Shown piece by piece: positions 10,615 through 22,600 of a stretch of 64,000 bases of DNA. The notes under the pieces are model-generated. The model was given only the letters and a program-made list of their open reading frames with translations. It ran no database searches and had not been told where the DNA came from. This DNA comes from Bacteroides faecichinchillae JCM 17102 (GTDB taxonomy: Bacteria; Bacteroidota; Bacteroidia; Bacteroidales; Bacteroidaceae), in NCBI RefSeq assembly GCF_000614145.1, contig NZ_BAKK01000012.1, positions 60,659 through 124,658 on the forward strand, written 5' to 3'. A program made the position numbers and the translations under genes. Within the stretch, counting starts at the first letter, position 1; each line of letters begins with the position of its first letter.

Positions 10615-12890
10615 ATGAACGTAAAAACACTCTTTATAGGATGTTTAGGTGGATTGTTATCTCTAAATTCCTGTAGCGAAACGACAGAAACTGCCGATTA
10701 TAGTGCTTATGTAAACCCTTTTATTGGGACTGGTGGACATGGACATACCTTTCCGGGAGCTATCGTTCCACACAGTATGATTCAGCCAAGCCCTGACACT
10801 CGTATTGACGGTTGGGACGCTTGTTCCGGATATTACTATGCCGATTCGACAATCAATGGCTTTTCACACACACATATTAGTGGTACAGGATGTTGCGATT
10901 ATGGAGATGTACTGCTCATGCCTACCGTTGGCAAACAGCAATATATAACTACCGATCCGGAAAGCCAACATCTGGCTTATGCTTCCTCTTTTTCTCATCA
11001 AAATGAAACAGCAGAACCTGGATATTATTCAGTCTTTCTGGATACTTATCAAGTAAAAGCAGAACTTACCTCTACTAAACGCGGAGCCCTTCATCGTTAT
11101 ACTTTCCCGGAAAGCAAAGAAGCCGGATTCATTCTAGATCTCGATTATAGTCTACAACGACAGATTAATTCCGAAATGGAGATTGAAGTCATCAGTGAAA
11201 CAGAAATATGCGGGCATAAAAAAACAATGTATTGGGCTTTTGATCAATCTATTAATTTCTATGCCAAGTTCTCAAAACCTTTCACTTACACTTTAATTAC
11301 AGACTCCGTTACAATGGATAACGGAAAACGTCTGCCTACCTGCAAAGCGTTATTACACTTCGAAACAACTAACAATGAAGAGATATTGGTAAAAGTCGGA
11401 ATTTCTGCAGTGGATATAGATGGTGCGCGCAAGAATGTGGAAAGCGAAATAACAGACTGGGATTTTAATAAAGTACGCCAAAATGCGCGGAATGCCTGGA
11501 ACAAATATTTGTCAAAAATAGACATTACAACTCAAGACAAAAACGATAAAACGATTTTTTATACTGCCTTATACCATAGTGCCATCAGCCTAATCTGTTT
11601 ACAGATGCTGACGGACGTTACTTAGGTATGGATCTGCAAGTTCATCAGGGAGATACAATCAATCCGATTTATACTGTTTTCTCTTTATGGGATACTTTTC
11701 GTGCATTGCATCCATTGATAACAATTATCGATCCTGATCTGAATACTCAGTTTATCAACTCATTAATTAAGAAACACCAGGAAGGTGGGATTTTTCCGAT
11801 GTGGGATTTAGCTTCTAATTATACCGGTACCATGATTGGTTATCATGCCGTCCCTGTCATTGTAGATGCTTATATGAAAGGATACCGGGATTTTGATGTA
11901 AAAGAAGCCTATAATGCTTGTTTGCGTGCTGCCGAATATGATACGGCCGGAATTAAATGTCCACCATTAGTACTCCCCCATCTAATGCCTAAAGCTAAGT
12001 TTTACAAAAACTCTATCGGTTATGTACCATGTGACCGCGAGAATGAATCTGTTGCCAAAGCCTTAGAGTATGCTTATGATGATTGGTGTATTTCTACATT
12101 TGCGGAAGCTATGGGCGATTTTGAAAATAAAGCCAAATATGAGCGTTTTGCAAAAGCATATGAATTCTATTTTGATAAATCGACCCGATTCATGCGTGGG
12201 CTCAATTCCGAAGGAGAATGGCGTACTCCATTCAATCCTCGTTCTTCTACTCATCGTAATGATGATTATTGTGAAGGTACGGCCTGGCAATGGACATGGT
12301 TTGTTCCTCATGATGTTGAAGGGTTAGTTAATCTGATGGGAGGAGAAGAAGCTTTTGTTAGTAAATTGGATTCCTTGTTTACTGTCGATTCGGCACTAGA
12401 AGGAGAAATGACTTCTTCTGATATCAGCGGACTGATCGGACAATACGCGCATGGCAACGAACCAAGCCATCATGTTATCCATCTTTTTAATTATGTAAAC
12501 CGTCCTTGGAGAACCCAGGAACTAGTAGATAGCGTTTATCGTAGCCAATATGCAAACAGTATTGATGGATTGTCCGGAAACGAAGATTGTGGACAAATGT
12601 CTGCCTGGTATGTTCTCAATTCTATGGGATTTTATCAACCATGTCCTGGCAAACCTATTTACTCAATTGGACGTCCTGCTTTCGATAAAGTGGTGATTCG
12701 CTTGCCAGAAAGAAAAACTTTCACTATAATTGCAAAAAATAATACGAAAACAAATAAATACATTAAATGCGTTACTCTAAATGGACAGCCACTTACTACT
12801 CCGTTCTTTGAGCATACAGATATTGCTACTGGAGGAATAATGGAAATCACAATGAGTGACAAACCGACAAAATGGGGGAAAAATAACTAA
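10615..12890 (+). CDS. GH92 alpha-mannosidase lipoprotein; one single-base break
   Basis: The second GH92 exo-alpha-mannosidase, 758 residues once restored. The signal peptide ends at a lipobox (LLSLNSC). Motifs: YVNPFIGTGGHGHTFPGA, FSLWDTFRALHPL, MIGYHAVPVIVDAYMKGY, HGNEPSHH with the catalytic acid Glu (about residue 616) and GNEDCGQMSAWY. The break is at 11589-11590: agcctaatctg should read agccctaatctg, one C lost from CCC, restoring YHSAISPNLFTDADG. It lies between FecR and the third GH92 with short gaps (26 and 17 bases), so it is transcribed with them. With the catalytic Glu present it is expected to hydrolyse ordinary alpha-mannosides; its linkage preference cannot be read from sequence alone. 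Confidence 0.93.
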
Positions 12891-12907
12891 CTACCAATAA
12901 ATATAAT

Positions 12908-15184
12908 ATGAAAAAATTTTTATTATCAGCCTATGTATTTAGCATAGCGCTCTTTTCGCATGCCGATGACTGGACACAGTACGTTAATCCATTAATGGGC
13001 ACACAGTCTACTTTCGAATTATCAACAGGTAACACTTATCCAGCCATTGCCCGCCCTTGGGGAATGAATTTCTGGACTCCCCAAACCGGAAAGATGGGTG
13101 ACGGATGGCAATATGTCTATACAGCCAATAAAATTCGTGGATTCAAACAAACTCACCAACCTAGTCCATGGATTAACGACTACGGCCAGTTCTCTATTAT
13201 GCCTGTAGTAGGCAAGCCTGAGTTTAACGAAGAAAAACGTGCAAGTTGGTTTTCTCACAAAGGTGAAGAAGCGACTCCTTACTATTATAAGGTATATCTT
13301 GCAGAACACGACGTTGTAACCGAAATGGCACCTACAGATCGTGCGGCTATCTTCCGTTTTACCTTTCCTGACAGCAAAGATTCGTATGTTGTAATCGATG
13401 CTTTCAACAAAGGATCTTACATCAAGGTAATTCCCGGAGAAAATAAAATAATTGGTTATACTACCCGCAATAGTGGAGGTGTACCTGAAAATTTCAAGAA
13501 TTACTTTATCATCGAGTTTGATAAGCCTTTCACTTACAAAGCGACTGTTAATAACGGAGCAGTACAAGAGAATGTGGCTGAACAGACTACAGACCATGCA
13601 GGTGCTATCATCGGTTTCCAGACTCACAAAGGTGAACAGGTGAATGCCCGCGTAGCTTCTTCTTTTATCAGTTTTGAGCAGGCTGCTCTTAACATGAAGG
13701 AACTTGGAAACGACCAATTGGAGCAAGTGGCAGAAAAAGGAAAAGAAGCTTGGAATCAAGTATTAGGCAAAATTGAAGTAGAAGGTGGAAATCTCGATCA
13801 ATATCGTACATTCTATTCTTGCTTATATCGTTCTCTGCTCTTCCCACGTAAATTCTATGAATTTGATGCTACCGGTAAACCGGTTCATTACAGTCCATAC
13901 AATGGTAAGGTTTTACCAGGATATATGTTCACAGATACAGGTTTCTGGGATACATTTCGTTGCTTATTCCCATTGTTAAACCTGATGTACCCTTCTATGA
14001 ACAAAGAAATGCAGGAAGGACTGATTAACACTTACAAAGAAAGCGGCTTCTTCCCAGAATGGGCAAGTCCGGGACATCGTGGCTGTATGATCGGAAACAA
14101 CTCAGCTTCTGTATTGGTAGATGCTTATATGAAAGGTGTCAAAGTAGAAGATGCTCAGACATTATATGAAGGATTGGTTCACGGAACAGAAAATGTTCAT
14201 CCACATGTATCATCTACAGGACGTTTGGGACATGAGTATTATAATAAATTGGGTTACGTTCCTTATGATGTTAAAATCAATGAGAATACTGCACGCACAT
14301 TGGAGTATGCTTACAACGACTGGTGTATCTACAAAATAGCTAAAGAGTTGAAACGCCCGAAGAAGGAAATCGAACTCTTTGCCAAACGTGCTATGAATTA
14401 TAAAAATGTATATGATAAAGAATCCAAATTGATGCGTGGACGCAATGAAGACGGACAGTTCCAATCTCCATTCTCTCCATTAAAATGGGGTGATGCCTTT
14501 ACAGAAGGTAATAGCTGGCACTATTCTTGGTCTGTATTCCATGATCCTCAAGGACTGATCGACTTAATGGGAGGAAAACAAGATTTCGTTCAGATGCTGG
14601 ATTCTGTATTCTCCGTTCCTCCTATTTTTGATGAGAGTTATTATGGTGGTGTTATTCATGAGATTCGTGAAATGACCGTAATGAATATGGGTAACTATGC
14701 ACATGGTAACCAACCTATTCAACATATGATCTATATGTACAATTATGCAGGTGAACCTTGGAAAGCTCAATATTGGTTACGCCAGGTTATGAATCGGATG
14801 TACACTCCGGGACCGGACGGTTACTGTGGTGACGAAGATAATGGACAAACTTCTGCTTGGTATGTATTCTCTGCATTAGGTTTCTATCCAGTATGCCCGG
14901 GAAGTAATGAGTACGTTACAGGAGCTCCGCTCTTTAAGAAAGCTACTCTTCACTTCGAAAACGGTAATAACCTAGTGATTGATGCACCTAATAATGATAA
15001 GAAAAATCTCTATATCGAATCTTTAGACTTCAATGGTACTAATTATACTAAGAATTATTTCCGCCATGAAGAGCTATTAAAAGGAGGACTAATGAAAGTT
15101 CAAATGGGTGATCAGCCAAACCGTAACCGAGGAACAAAAGACGATGATGCTCCTTATTCATTCTCTAAAGAATTGAAGAAGTAA
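12908..15184 (+). CDS. GH92 family protein with Gln replacing the catalytic acid (possible phosphomannose uncapping enzyme)
   Basis: The third GH92, intact at 758 residues, with a type I signal peptide (KKFLLSAYVFSIALFSHA) and no lipobox, so probably periplasmic. Motifs: YVNPLMGTQ, FWDTFRCLFPLLNLMYP, GHRGCMIGNNSASVLVDAYMKG, HGNQPIQH and GDEDNGQTSAWY. Where its two neighbours have HGNEPSHH, this one has Gln at residue 602 in place of the catalytic acid Glu. In the GH92 literature I recall, this Gln type occurs in an enzyme cleaving mannose-alpha-1-phospho-6-mannose, where phosphate is a good leaving group and no acid is needed. That specificity is an inference here. It is the last gene of the operon, followed by a terminator. 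Confidence 0.93.
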   Translation: MKKFLLSAYVFSIALFSHADDWTQYVNPLMGTQSTFELSTGNTYPAIARPWGMNFWTPQTGKMGDGWQYVYTANKIRGFKQTHQPSPWINDYGQFSIMPVVGKPEFNEEKRASWFSHKGEEATPYYYKVYLAEHDVVTEMAPTDRAAIFRFTFPDSKDSYVVIDAFNKGSYIKVIPGENKIIGYTTRNSGGVPENFKNYFIIEFDKPFTYKATVNNGAVQENVAEQTTDHAGAIIGFQTHKGEQVNARVASSFISFEQAALNMKELGNDQLEQVAEKGKEAWNQVLGKIEVEGGNLDQYRTFYSCLYRSLLFPRKFYEFDATGKPVHYSPYNGKVLPGYMFTDTGFWDTFRCLFPLLNLMYPSMNKEMQEGLINTYKESGFFPEWASPGHRGCMIGNNSASVLVDAYMKGVKVEDAQTLYEGLVHGTENVHPHVSSTGRLGHEYYNKLGYVPYDVKINENTARTLEYAYNDWCIYKIAKELKRPKKEIELFAKRAMNYKNVYDKESKLMRGRNEDGQFQSPFSPLKWGDAFTEGNSWHYSWSVFHDPQGLIDLMGGKQDFVQMLDSVFSVPPIFDESYYGGVIHEIREMTVMNMGNYAHGNQPIQHMIYMYNYAGEPWKAQYWLRQVMNRMYTPGPDGYCGDEDNGQTSAWYVFSALGFYPVCPGSNEYVTGAPLFKKATLHFENGNNLVIDAPNNDKKNLYIESLDFNGTNYTKNYFRHEELLKGGLMKVQMGDQPNRNRGTKDDDAPYSFSKELKK

Positions 15185-15231
15185 GAATTTGTTCATCTAT
15201 AATTAAAGAGTGCCAAAAGCCTCTATTCACA

Positions 15232-15275
15232 AAATTTCCCCTTGCTACTTTGTAACAAGGGGAAATTTCTTTCTC
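15232..15275 (+). terminator. Terminator after the GH92 operon
   Basis: A perfect 13-base stem, AAATTTCCCCTTG with CAAGGGGAAATTT, an 11-base loop, then CTTTCT. The rest of 15276-15494 holds no recognisable gene. Confidence 0.65.
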
Positions 15276-15494
15276 CATAGCTGTATAACAATACCTTTCA
15301 ATTGCAAATCACATCCACTGCTTTTATAGATTACTAACAAGTATATAACTACGGTGATTTTATAATTCTTTTTCACTCCTTACTCTTCTCACTAAACAAG
15401 AACTACCCGACTGATGACAACAAAGAAAAGCTATTGTCCAGTATCAAGTTGTACAATGAGGAAGAAAAGAGTAGATACTAGAATCAATATTTAG

Positions 15495-18400
15495 TTATTG
15501 TTCAACAAGAACAGAGACTGGTCCCATCAACCGCTTTCCTTTAATGCAGCATTTTTATCAGGCCATCTTAACACCCAAGTCTTTCTTTTATTTTCAGGTT
15601 GGGCAGCATCAAAAACAAGACGGTTAAACCATGTACTCGTCACTTTTACAGTTAGTTGATTTTTTCCTGATCGAAGCGCCTTCGTGATATCAGCTTGATA
15701 AGGCGATGTCCAAAGAATCCGTATAGGATTATCATTGAGAACTACCTCAGCAATCATATCCACTTTTCCTAAATCAAGAATATAGTTTGCATCACGACTT
15801 TTATCTACCTCAAAAGTTGTACTATAATCTACAGTTCCCGAGAAAGCCTTAGCTTCAGCCGAAAGATCTAAATCTTTCCAAGCCTTCAAATCAGTCAGTT
15901 GAAGTGTTTCCGGCGCTCCCCATCCAACAGGGAATTCTATTTTCCAAGTATTAGTGAACGGAATGGTTGCTATCACTTTCTTTTCCTTTGCTACTATTTC
16001 TGTAATCGGTTTATCTTTACGAAAAACAACAAAGCATGAACCTGCCTGAGGTAAATCTACTGTTACCATAGTCCGGCCTCCTTTTGTCTCATAAACAGCC
16101 GGTGTTACATCACCAGTCAAAGGATCCCATATCTCAACATTGCCTTTATTTCGAAAATCCAACTGCCCTGCAAATTCCTTACCTTGAGGAGCTACCACAT
16201 AATACCAATCAGCTTGATCAATATTCCTATGTGACCATAATACATCCTGGCCTTTTATATCCGGTTCCATATTCAACTTTGTTAAAGCCTCATCCAAAGT
16301 CATTCCACTTATCATTCGACCTTTTCCAATTGGCCGAATACCTTGCCGGGCATTATTACCCCAAATCTTTTTAACCATCTTATTAAAATGCTTCTGAGCC
16401 GCCTTTCCACCGGAAAGTGTAGCTAAACCAATCGGTGCTTCTCCAATAACGGTCGCTCCCGCTCGAATAAGCGCATATAACTTATCCAAAGTTTCCATAC
16501 ACATACGTGGAGCTTCCGGTAGCCAAAGCACACTATAACGAAGTCCTTCAGGAGTAATTAAATCACCATTATCAACAGCTAAACGATTCAACAAAACATC
16601 CTGATTACAATAATCATACTTAAATCCAATGGGGAAAGGTGCATTTTGATCAGGTTTGTGATTAATCTCATCACCTAAATACCAAAGAACATCCGATACC
16701 GGCTTCCCTCTCTCCATCAAATAACTGCAACGAGCCAAATAGGTAGTAAACTCAGGCATATATTTCCACCATGTTTGCCCACGCAAGAAAGGAGTACCGA
16801 TACCAGCACCAGAAAAAGAAGTTCCCGGTGCAAGAGAGGCAACATTCGGATTATGAGTATATGTATGGAAAACCAAATGAGTGACTCCTTCTATACAATT
16901 TATATTAGCGACCTCTTTCAGCATCTGCCAATGTTCATCCCAAGTATGAGAAAATGAAGTAAAAGCTTCTGCTGCAATACGTGGTTTGCCATAAATACGG
17001 GCAGCTGAAGTAGTCGGCTTAATCGGCTTAAAATTGAGTGAACCGACAAAATTATCCATTAAAGGTTGCCAGAACTCGCACATCGGTACATCAGCAAATT
17101 TATAATATTCCAGAATGTCCGCCGGAAAAACATCACCGGCTGCCGTTTCATAAGTAATAGAAAGATTGTTTTGCTTTGCCAATTTTGCCATATTGCCATA
17201 GAAATTATGAACAAAGAGTTTATTCAGCACTCTACGCCAATCACACAAAAAGCGAAATGTACTCTCCTGATCATCCACCACGTAACCGAAAAGTGCCGGC
17301 AACCATTTCCGCAATGAATATCCCATCATTTGCTCAAATTCCTTATCCAATCCGGTTGTCCAAGTTTGGGTCCGACATTCCCAACTGTCCATCAGCATTC
17401 CTTTTAACAACCCATTCGATAACGGGCCATTCTCTCCGGACAAACGTCCGATATAACCGGAAAAATGAGTGTTCGAGCCTTCTGTCGAGAGTTTATTACA
17501 CTCCCATCCTGTTCCTTCAGGAGGTGCAGGAGCATTACGTTGTCCTGTATTAACATGTCCGACACGCAATACCGTCCATTCACCCTTGGGAGCTTTCCAC
17601 CTCAAATCTCCCTTTTCGTCCATTAAAGTCGTAATGTCAATGACCTCAGTTGAATTTACAAAAGTTTCTACCGCAGTTTGTTTACCATCTCCGCTCCTTT
17701 CAATGCTTCTCAGAGTCCAACCTGCTTCCGACTCCCAGCTATTTTTCCGGGAAGCAGAAAACATACGTAGCGATCTCAGTGTTATATCATGTTGATTAAC
17801 AATAGAAATCCGATATTTCTTCGCACCTTTTGTTTCAGAACAAGCCAGTGATATAGGATAATTATCCTGCCAGTTGCTTTGAGGCAAATCAGTATTCAGT
17901 ACTTCCTGAATAGTTCCGTCAGATAAATAAGCCTCCAGTTTTACATGAATACCCGGTATGAAACACCAAGGATGATTGGCTTCATTGATGGAAGGAAACT
18001 CCAAAGTTCGAACAACGGTTTCACTTGGAAACTCGACTTCTATCCAATAGGGATTATCAACAGATGTGGAAGATAGGCGCATCGCATCTTTGGCCTTACC
18101 CAAGAAATAATCATTCCACATTTCTTGCTTATTACTTTTAAAAGAAGAAGGATTCAGCGGTTCACCAGTATCACCTTTTGGAGTTGGGAATGCAATTACC
18201 ATTAAATCATTATAGTCTCTCCACTCTTCATCACTTGGCTGAGGGATAGGAAGATTTTTTATAATTTCCGCACCATTTCCCAAAACATCCGTCCTGCTCC
18301 ATGCCAAATGGCGCATAGCATTAGAAGGCTTGATCCATGGTCCCCCGGACATTGCCCATCCGGGACAATTCTGCATGGTAAATCGCAAACCCAATCGTTG

Positions 18401-18766
18401 GCACTCTTCGCCCGTATGCTTCACCATTCCATCCCATAAAGGACTAAGACACGTTATTTGTGGTTCCACTCCCGGCCATGGACCGCCAAATTGTCCATGA
18501 AACAAATGCACACCTGAAAATCCGGCACTGGCGATCGCTTCCAAATCTTTTGTAATCCCTTCGATCGATACATTACCTCCTATATAGTGAAACCAAGTCT
18601 CAGGGTAGAAAACCTTATCAGGAGATTTGAATTTATTCATATCCGAATCATTAAAAGACGAATAAAGTTCTTCCACAGATGGAGTGACAGCAACTTGTGC
18701 CTCAGCAGGGATAGATGTACCAACTAAGAACCCGATGATGGAAACCAACAAAAGTGTATTTCTCAT
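15495..18766 (-). CDS. GH106-type alpha-L-rhamnosidase; one break near the 3' end
   Basis: A large secreted glycoside hydrolase of the GH106 type, 1090 residues when restored. The signal peptide is clear (NTLLLVSIIGFLVGTSIPAEA). Family features: WFHYIGGNVSIEGITKDLEA near the N-terminus, FTMQNCPGWAMSGGPW, and a C-terminal beta-sandwich with VDMIAEVVLNDNPIRILW and WFNRLVFDA. The break is at 15529-15531: minus-strand ggttgatgg should read ggtttgatgg, which replaces an early stop with the usual LMGP ending and a stop at 15495-15497. It is convergent with the GH92 operon and divergent from SusC, so it is probably regulated apart from them. A rhamnosidase in a mannose-glycan locus is unexpected. 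Confidence 0.85.
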
Positions 18767-19013
18767 AATAATATATTTTTAGAATGAAGTAACATTGAGA
18801 TAATACAAGAGCCATGGAGAATCTCATATACAAAACAATTGCACAATATTCGTCAATTTAGTTCACATTTGCAAAATAATCACTGATAATTTAGCCAACA
18901 GACAATCTATTCAAGTATAAAAATATTCAGATAGATATGTTTTCGCAATTAATTGATTTTATTAGAAATAATCCATGCAGAAAGGAGTATAACATTATAA
19001 GTAATGAGTAGAA
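18767..19013. other. AT-rich spacer upstream of the GH106 gene
   Basis: No open frame, tRNA or clear TAnnTTTG box was found for the minus-strand GH106 gene. It leads directly into the phased repeat array at 19014. Confidence 0.4.
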
Positions 19014-19291
19014 GCATTAATAGAATAGTTCTTCTTCTCCTATAACAAACTTTACTTTCTTTAATAGTAAACTTGCTTTTCATTAACTACAATCTATAAA
19101 CAGAACTTGCATTTATATAAATGCAAGTTGCGTTTATATAAACGAAAGTTCTGTTTGTATAAATGCAACTTCTGTTTATAGTTTATTCTTAATAAAGAAT
19201 AATTTCTCTATCAGAGGAAAAGAAGTTAGGTATTAAAGAACAGAAAGTTTGTTATTAATAAAATGGATGTTTACTATTAATAAGGAGTTTA
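19014..19291. repeat. Mirror-symmetric phased repeat array A (22-bp arms, 88-bp core)
   Basis: Degenerate AAGTT/AACTT cores recur at fixed steps. The left arm has TT at 19029, 19051 and 19073 (22 apart), then a 34-base joint to 19107. The core has 19107, 19128, 19149 and 19170 (21 apart), then a 34-base joint to 19204. The right arm has 19204, 19226, 19248 and 19270 (22 apart). The 88-base core runs 19094-19181, opens with CTATAAAC and closes with its mirror GTTTATAG. Bases 19104-19129 form a perfect 26-base palindrome centred on TTTATATAAA. Array B at 59238 has the same plan. Confidence 0.8.
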
Positions 19292-19605
19292 AAAGTTACC
19301 CGTCATCCATAAAACAAAGAAGATAATGGCAAGAAACGGCAAAGGTGATAGGTTGATAGAGAAAATGATGTTTTTTGCTAGGTAGATCAAGAATGGTTGA
19401 AATAGGAACTAATTATAAAGACATACTCACCTTGATGTAATCGGCTACGCAATACTTTTTTAAAGATTTCTTCAAAAAAAGAAGATTTAGGCTAAGTGTT
19501 TATTGAAATATCATTGTTTTATTATCAAAAGGCAGGGAAAAGCAACCCCCGCTTGTCATTAACGCGATAAATAATCAACTAATGTATAACCATTAATTTT
19601 AGTTT
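19292..19605. other. Leader region of the STN-type SusC
   Basis: No gene is seen. It contains a small TTCTTC/GAAGAA hairpin near 19465-19485 and no clear TAnnTTTG box. An ECF-dependent promoter for SusC could lie here, but its consensus is not known to me. Confidence 0.3.
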
Positions 19606-22600
19606 ATGAAAAGCAATCGTTCACGACGAGTGTCGAATTTACTTCGATCTTTATTGATTCTATTGTTTGTGATAATTCCGTCTCAATGGGCTATAGCACA
19701 ACTGACACTATCAACGTCACACACAAATTTGGGAACTGTTATCAAACAAATTCAATCCCAATCCAAGTACCAGTTTTTTTATAACGACAAATTATCTACG
19801 ATCAGTGTAGATGCGTTGAATGTAAAGGACGCTTCTTTGGAAAGCGTATTAAGTACTCTTTTGAAAGGAACAAATATTTCTTTCAAAGTAGAAGACAACA
19901 TCGTTTACTTGTCTGAAAAGAATGTACCTCAGGCTAGCCAACAACAGGTAGGTCAGGAACGTACCATTAAAGGACAGGTTATTGATACTAAAGGAGAACC
20001 GTTAATCGGTGTAAGTATTTTGCTTAAAGGAACCAGTAATGGTACTATCACTGATATAGATGGTAAGTATTCGTTAAAAGTCAGCGGAGCTAATCCTATA
20101 TTAGTATTCTCTTATATAGGATATAAACATTGGAAGTTCCTGCCAAAGAAAGCAATATCAATATTACTTTATCTGATGACACACAGGTTATTGACGAAGT
20201 AGTCGTTACCGCTTTGGGTATCAAGCGCGAAAAGAAAATGCTGGGATATGCTGTACAGGAAATCAAAAGTAGTCAGTTGAACAAGACGGGTGACCCATCT
20301 GTAACCAGCGCACTGCAAGGTAAAGTAGCAGGTCTGCAAATGAACACATCAGGAACAGGTTTAGGAGGTTCTACTAAAATCACAATTCGTGGTAACTCTT
20401 CATTATCAGACAATAACCAGCCATTGTGGATTGTAGACGGTGTTCCTTTCAGCGACAACAACAATTCGGATGCATCTTACTACGGTGGTGTAGACCGCGG
20501 AGGTTCTGCTGTCGATATCAACCCGGAAGATATCGAATCTATTTCTGTATTGAAAGGCCCAAATGCTGCCGCCCTATACGGTTCACGTGCCGGTAATGGT
20601 GTAATTTTAGTTACTACAAAGAAAGGTAGTAAAAAGGATGGATTCGGAGTACAATACAACGGTAACTTTACATGGAGTCAAGTAGCTGAAACTCTTGAAA
20701 TGCAGGATAGATATGGTCAAGGTCACATCGTCACACAAGATGCTGACAAAAATCCACTTTCTCAGTTCTATGCAACTTATGATCCGAAAGATTCCTCCAG
20801 TTGGGGACCTGTATTGGACGGTAGTATGCAAAAAGCATGGAATGGAGATACTTATGCTTACTCTAAATATGGGAACAAACTAGAAGACTATTTCAATGTA
20901 GGTTTCGCACAGAATCATAATGTAGCTGTAAGCAATGTGACTGAAAAATCGCACTTTCGTGCTTCTTTCGGTAGTTCTAGCAACAAAGGAGTATTTCCTA
21001 ATGAGAAGCTGAACAGAATCAACCTCGACCTGAATGCCGGAATGGAAATGAACAAATACTTCTCAATGGACGGAAAGATTTCTCTTTCACGTACCAAAGC
21101 AGAAGACCGTCCTTATTTCGGAACTTATGGAGCTATTGCTCAGTTGATGGGTATTCCTAATAATATTCGTCTGGATGACCTAAAACAATATTCTAATGCA
21201 AATAATGCACATGTAAACTGGACAGGACCTACAGCCGGTATACGTAATCCTTATTATGTACTGAACCAACGTCACAACTCAGACGAACGTTGGAGAGCTT
21301 TCGGTTACTATGGTGCTAAAATCAACTTTACAGATTGGTTGCACCTTTCTGCAAAATATGCATTCGACTATTATCGTACACGTATTCAAGATACAAATGC
21401 AGGAGATGGTATTAACGGTGAAAGTAGCGTAAAAGATATTACAGACGACTCATTTGACCGTTCTGAAGATAACTTCTTCGAATCTAACGCAGAATTTGTA
21501 TTACTCGGAGATAAACAGCTGACTGAAAACTTCCGTTTAGGATTTTCTGTAGGTGCTAACTTTATGTATCAAAAGAATGAATCGTTAAATGCTGGGGTAC
21601 GTAATATGCTTGATAAAGGACAATGGATATTCAATGCAGCTAATATGTTGAATACAGCAGGTGAATCGGGATTTGAAAGAGCTACTAACTCTGTATTCGG
21701 TTCTGTACAATTGGCATGGAAAGAATATTTGTCATTGGATTTGACTGCCCGTAACGACTGGTCGTCTACCCTTCCACAACAAAACAACTCTTTCTTCTAC
21801 CATCTGCCAATCTCAGCTTTGTGATTTCAGACTTTATTCGCTCATTGGATAAGTCTTTACCTAGCTGGATAACATTTGCTAAAGTTCGTCTTTCTGCAGC
21901 ACAAGTTGGTAAAGATACATCTCCTTATCAATTGTATAACACTTACGCATTCAAATTTGAAAAAGGTGAATTGATACCAAGTAAATCAAATGTGAAAATG
22001 AACGACCAGTTGAAACCGGAAATCGCAACTTCTTATGAAGCAGGTTTGGACATGAAGTTCCTTAACAACCGCCTGGGATTTGACTTTACCTATTACACTA
22101 GCCGCACTAAAAACCAAATTATGAAAGTTCCTGCTGCAGCTCCTTGGAGCGGTGGTAAATGGGTTAATGCCGGTTTGATTACCAACAAAGGATTTGAAAT
22201 GATGATTTATTCAACTCCGATTCAGACAAAAGATTTCTCATTTGATTTGAATGTCAATCTTGCCAAGAATGTTTCTAACGTAAAAGAACTGGCGGAGGGA
22301 GTAGATTATCTCTACTTCAACGGTGACTCTAACTTCCCTGTAAATGTAGGTACTCGTCCTGGTCATAAACTAGGAGAAATTTATGCTAAAACTCTGTACA
22401 AACGTGATGATAAAGGCAATATCCTTATCAACAAAGAAAACGGTCTGCCAATGACAACAACTGATGCAAACGAACGTTTGACTAATCCGATCGGAAATAT
22501 TCAACCGAACCTGCTAATGTCTGTAGCTCCGGCATTTACTTATAAAGGATTCACCCTTTCCGCTATGTTCGACATGAAGTTTGGTGGTGATATCATTTCC

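Noticed and set aside
15411..15482. Short coding-like stretch (reading NKNYPTDDNKEKLL) between the GH92 operon and GH106
   Set aside because: Only about 25 codons, no start and no family match; too weak to call a gene fossil.
19094..19181. CRISPR array
   Set aside because: Units are too short, too variable and directly abutting, with no spacers and no cas genes nearby.
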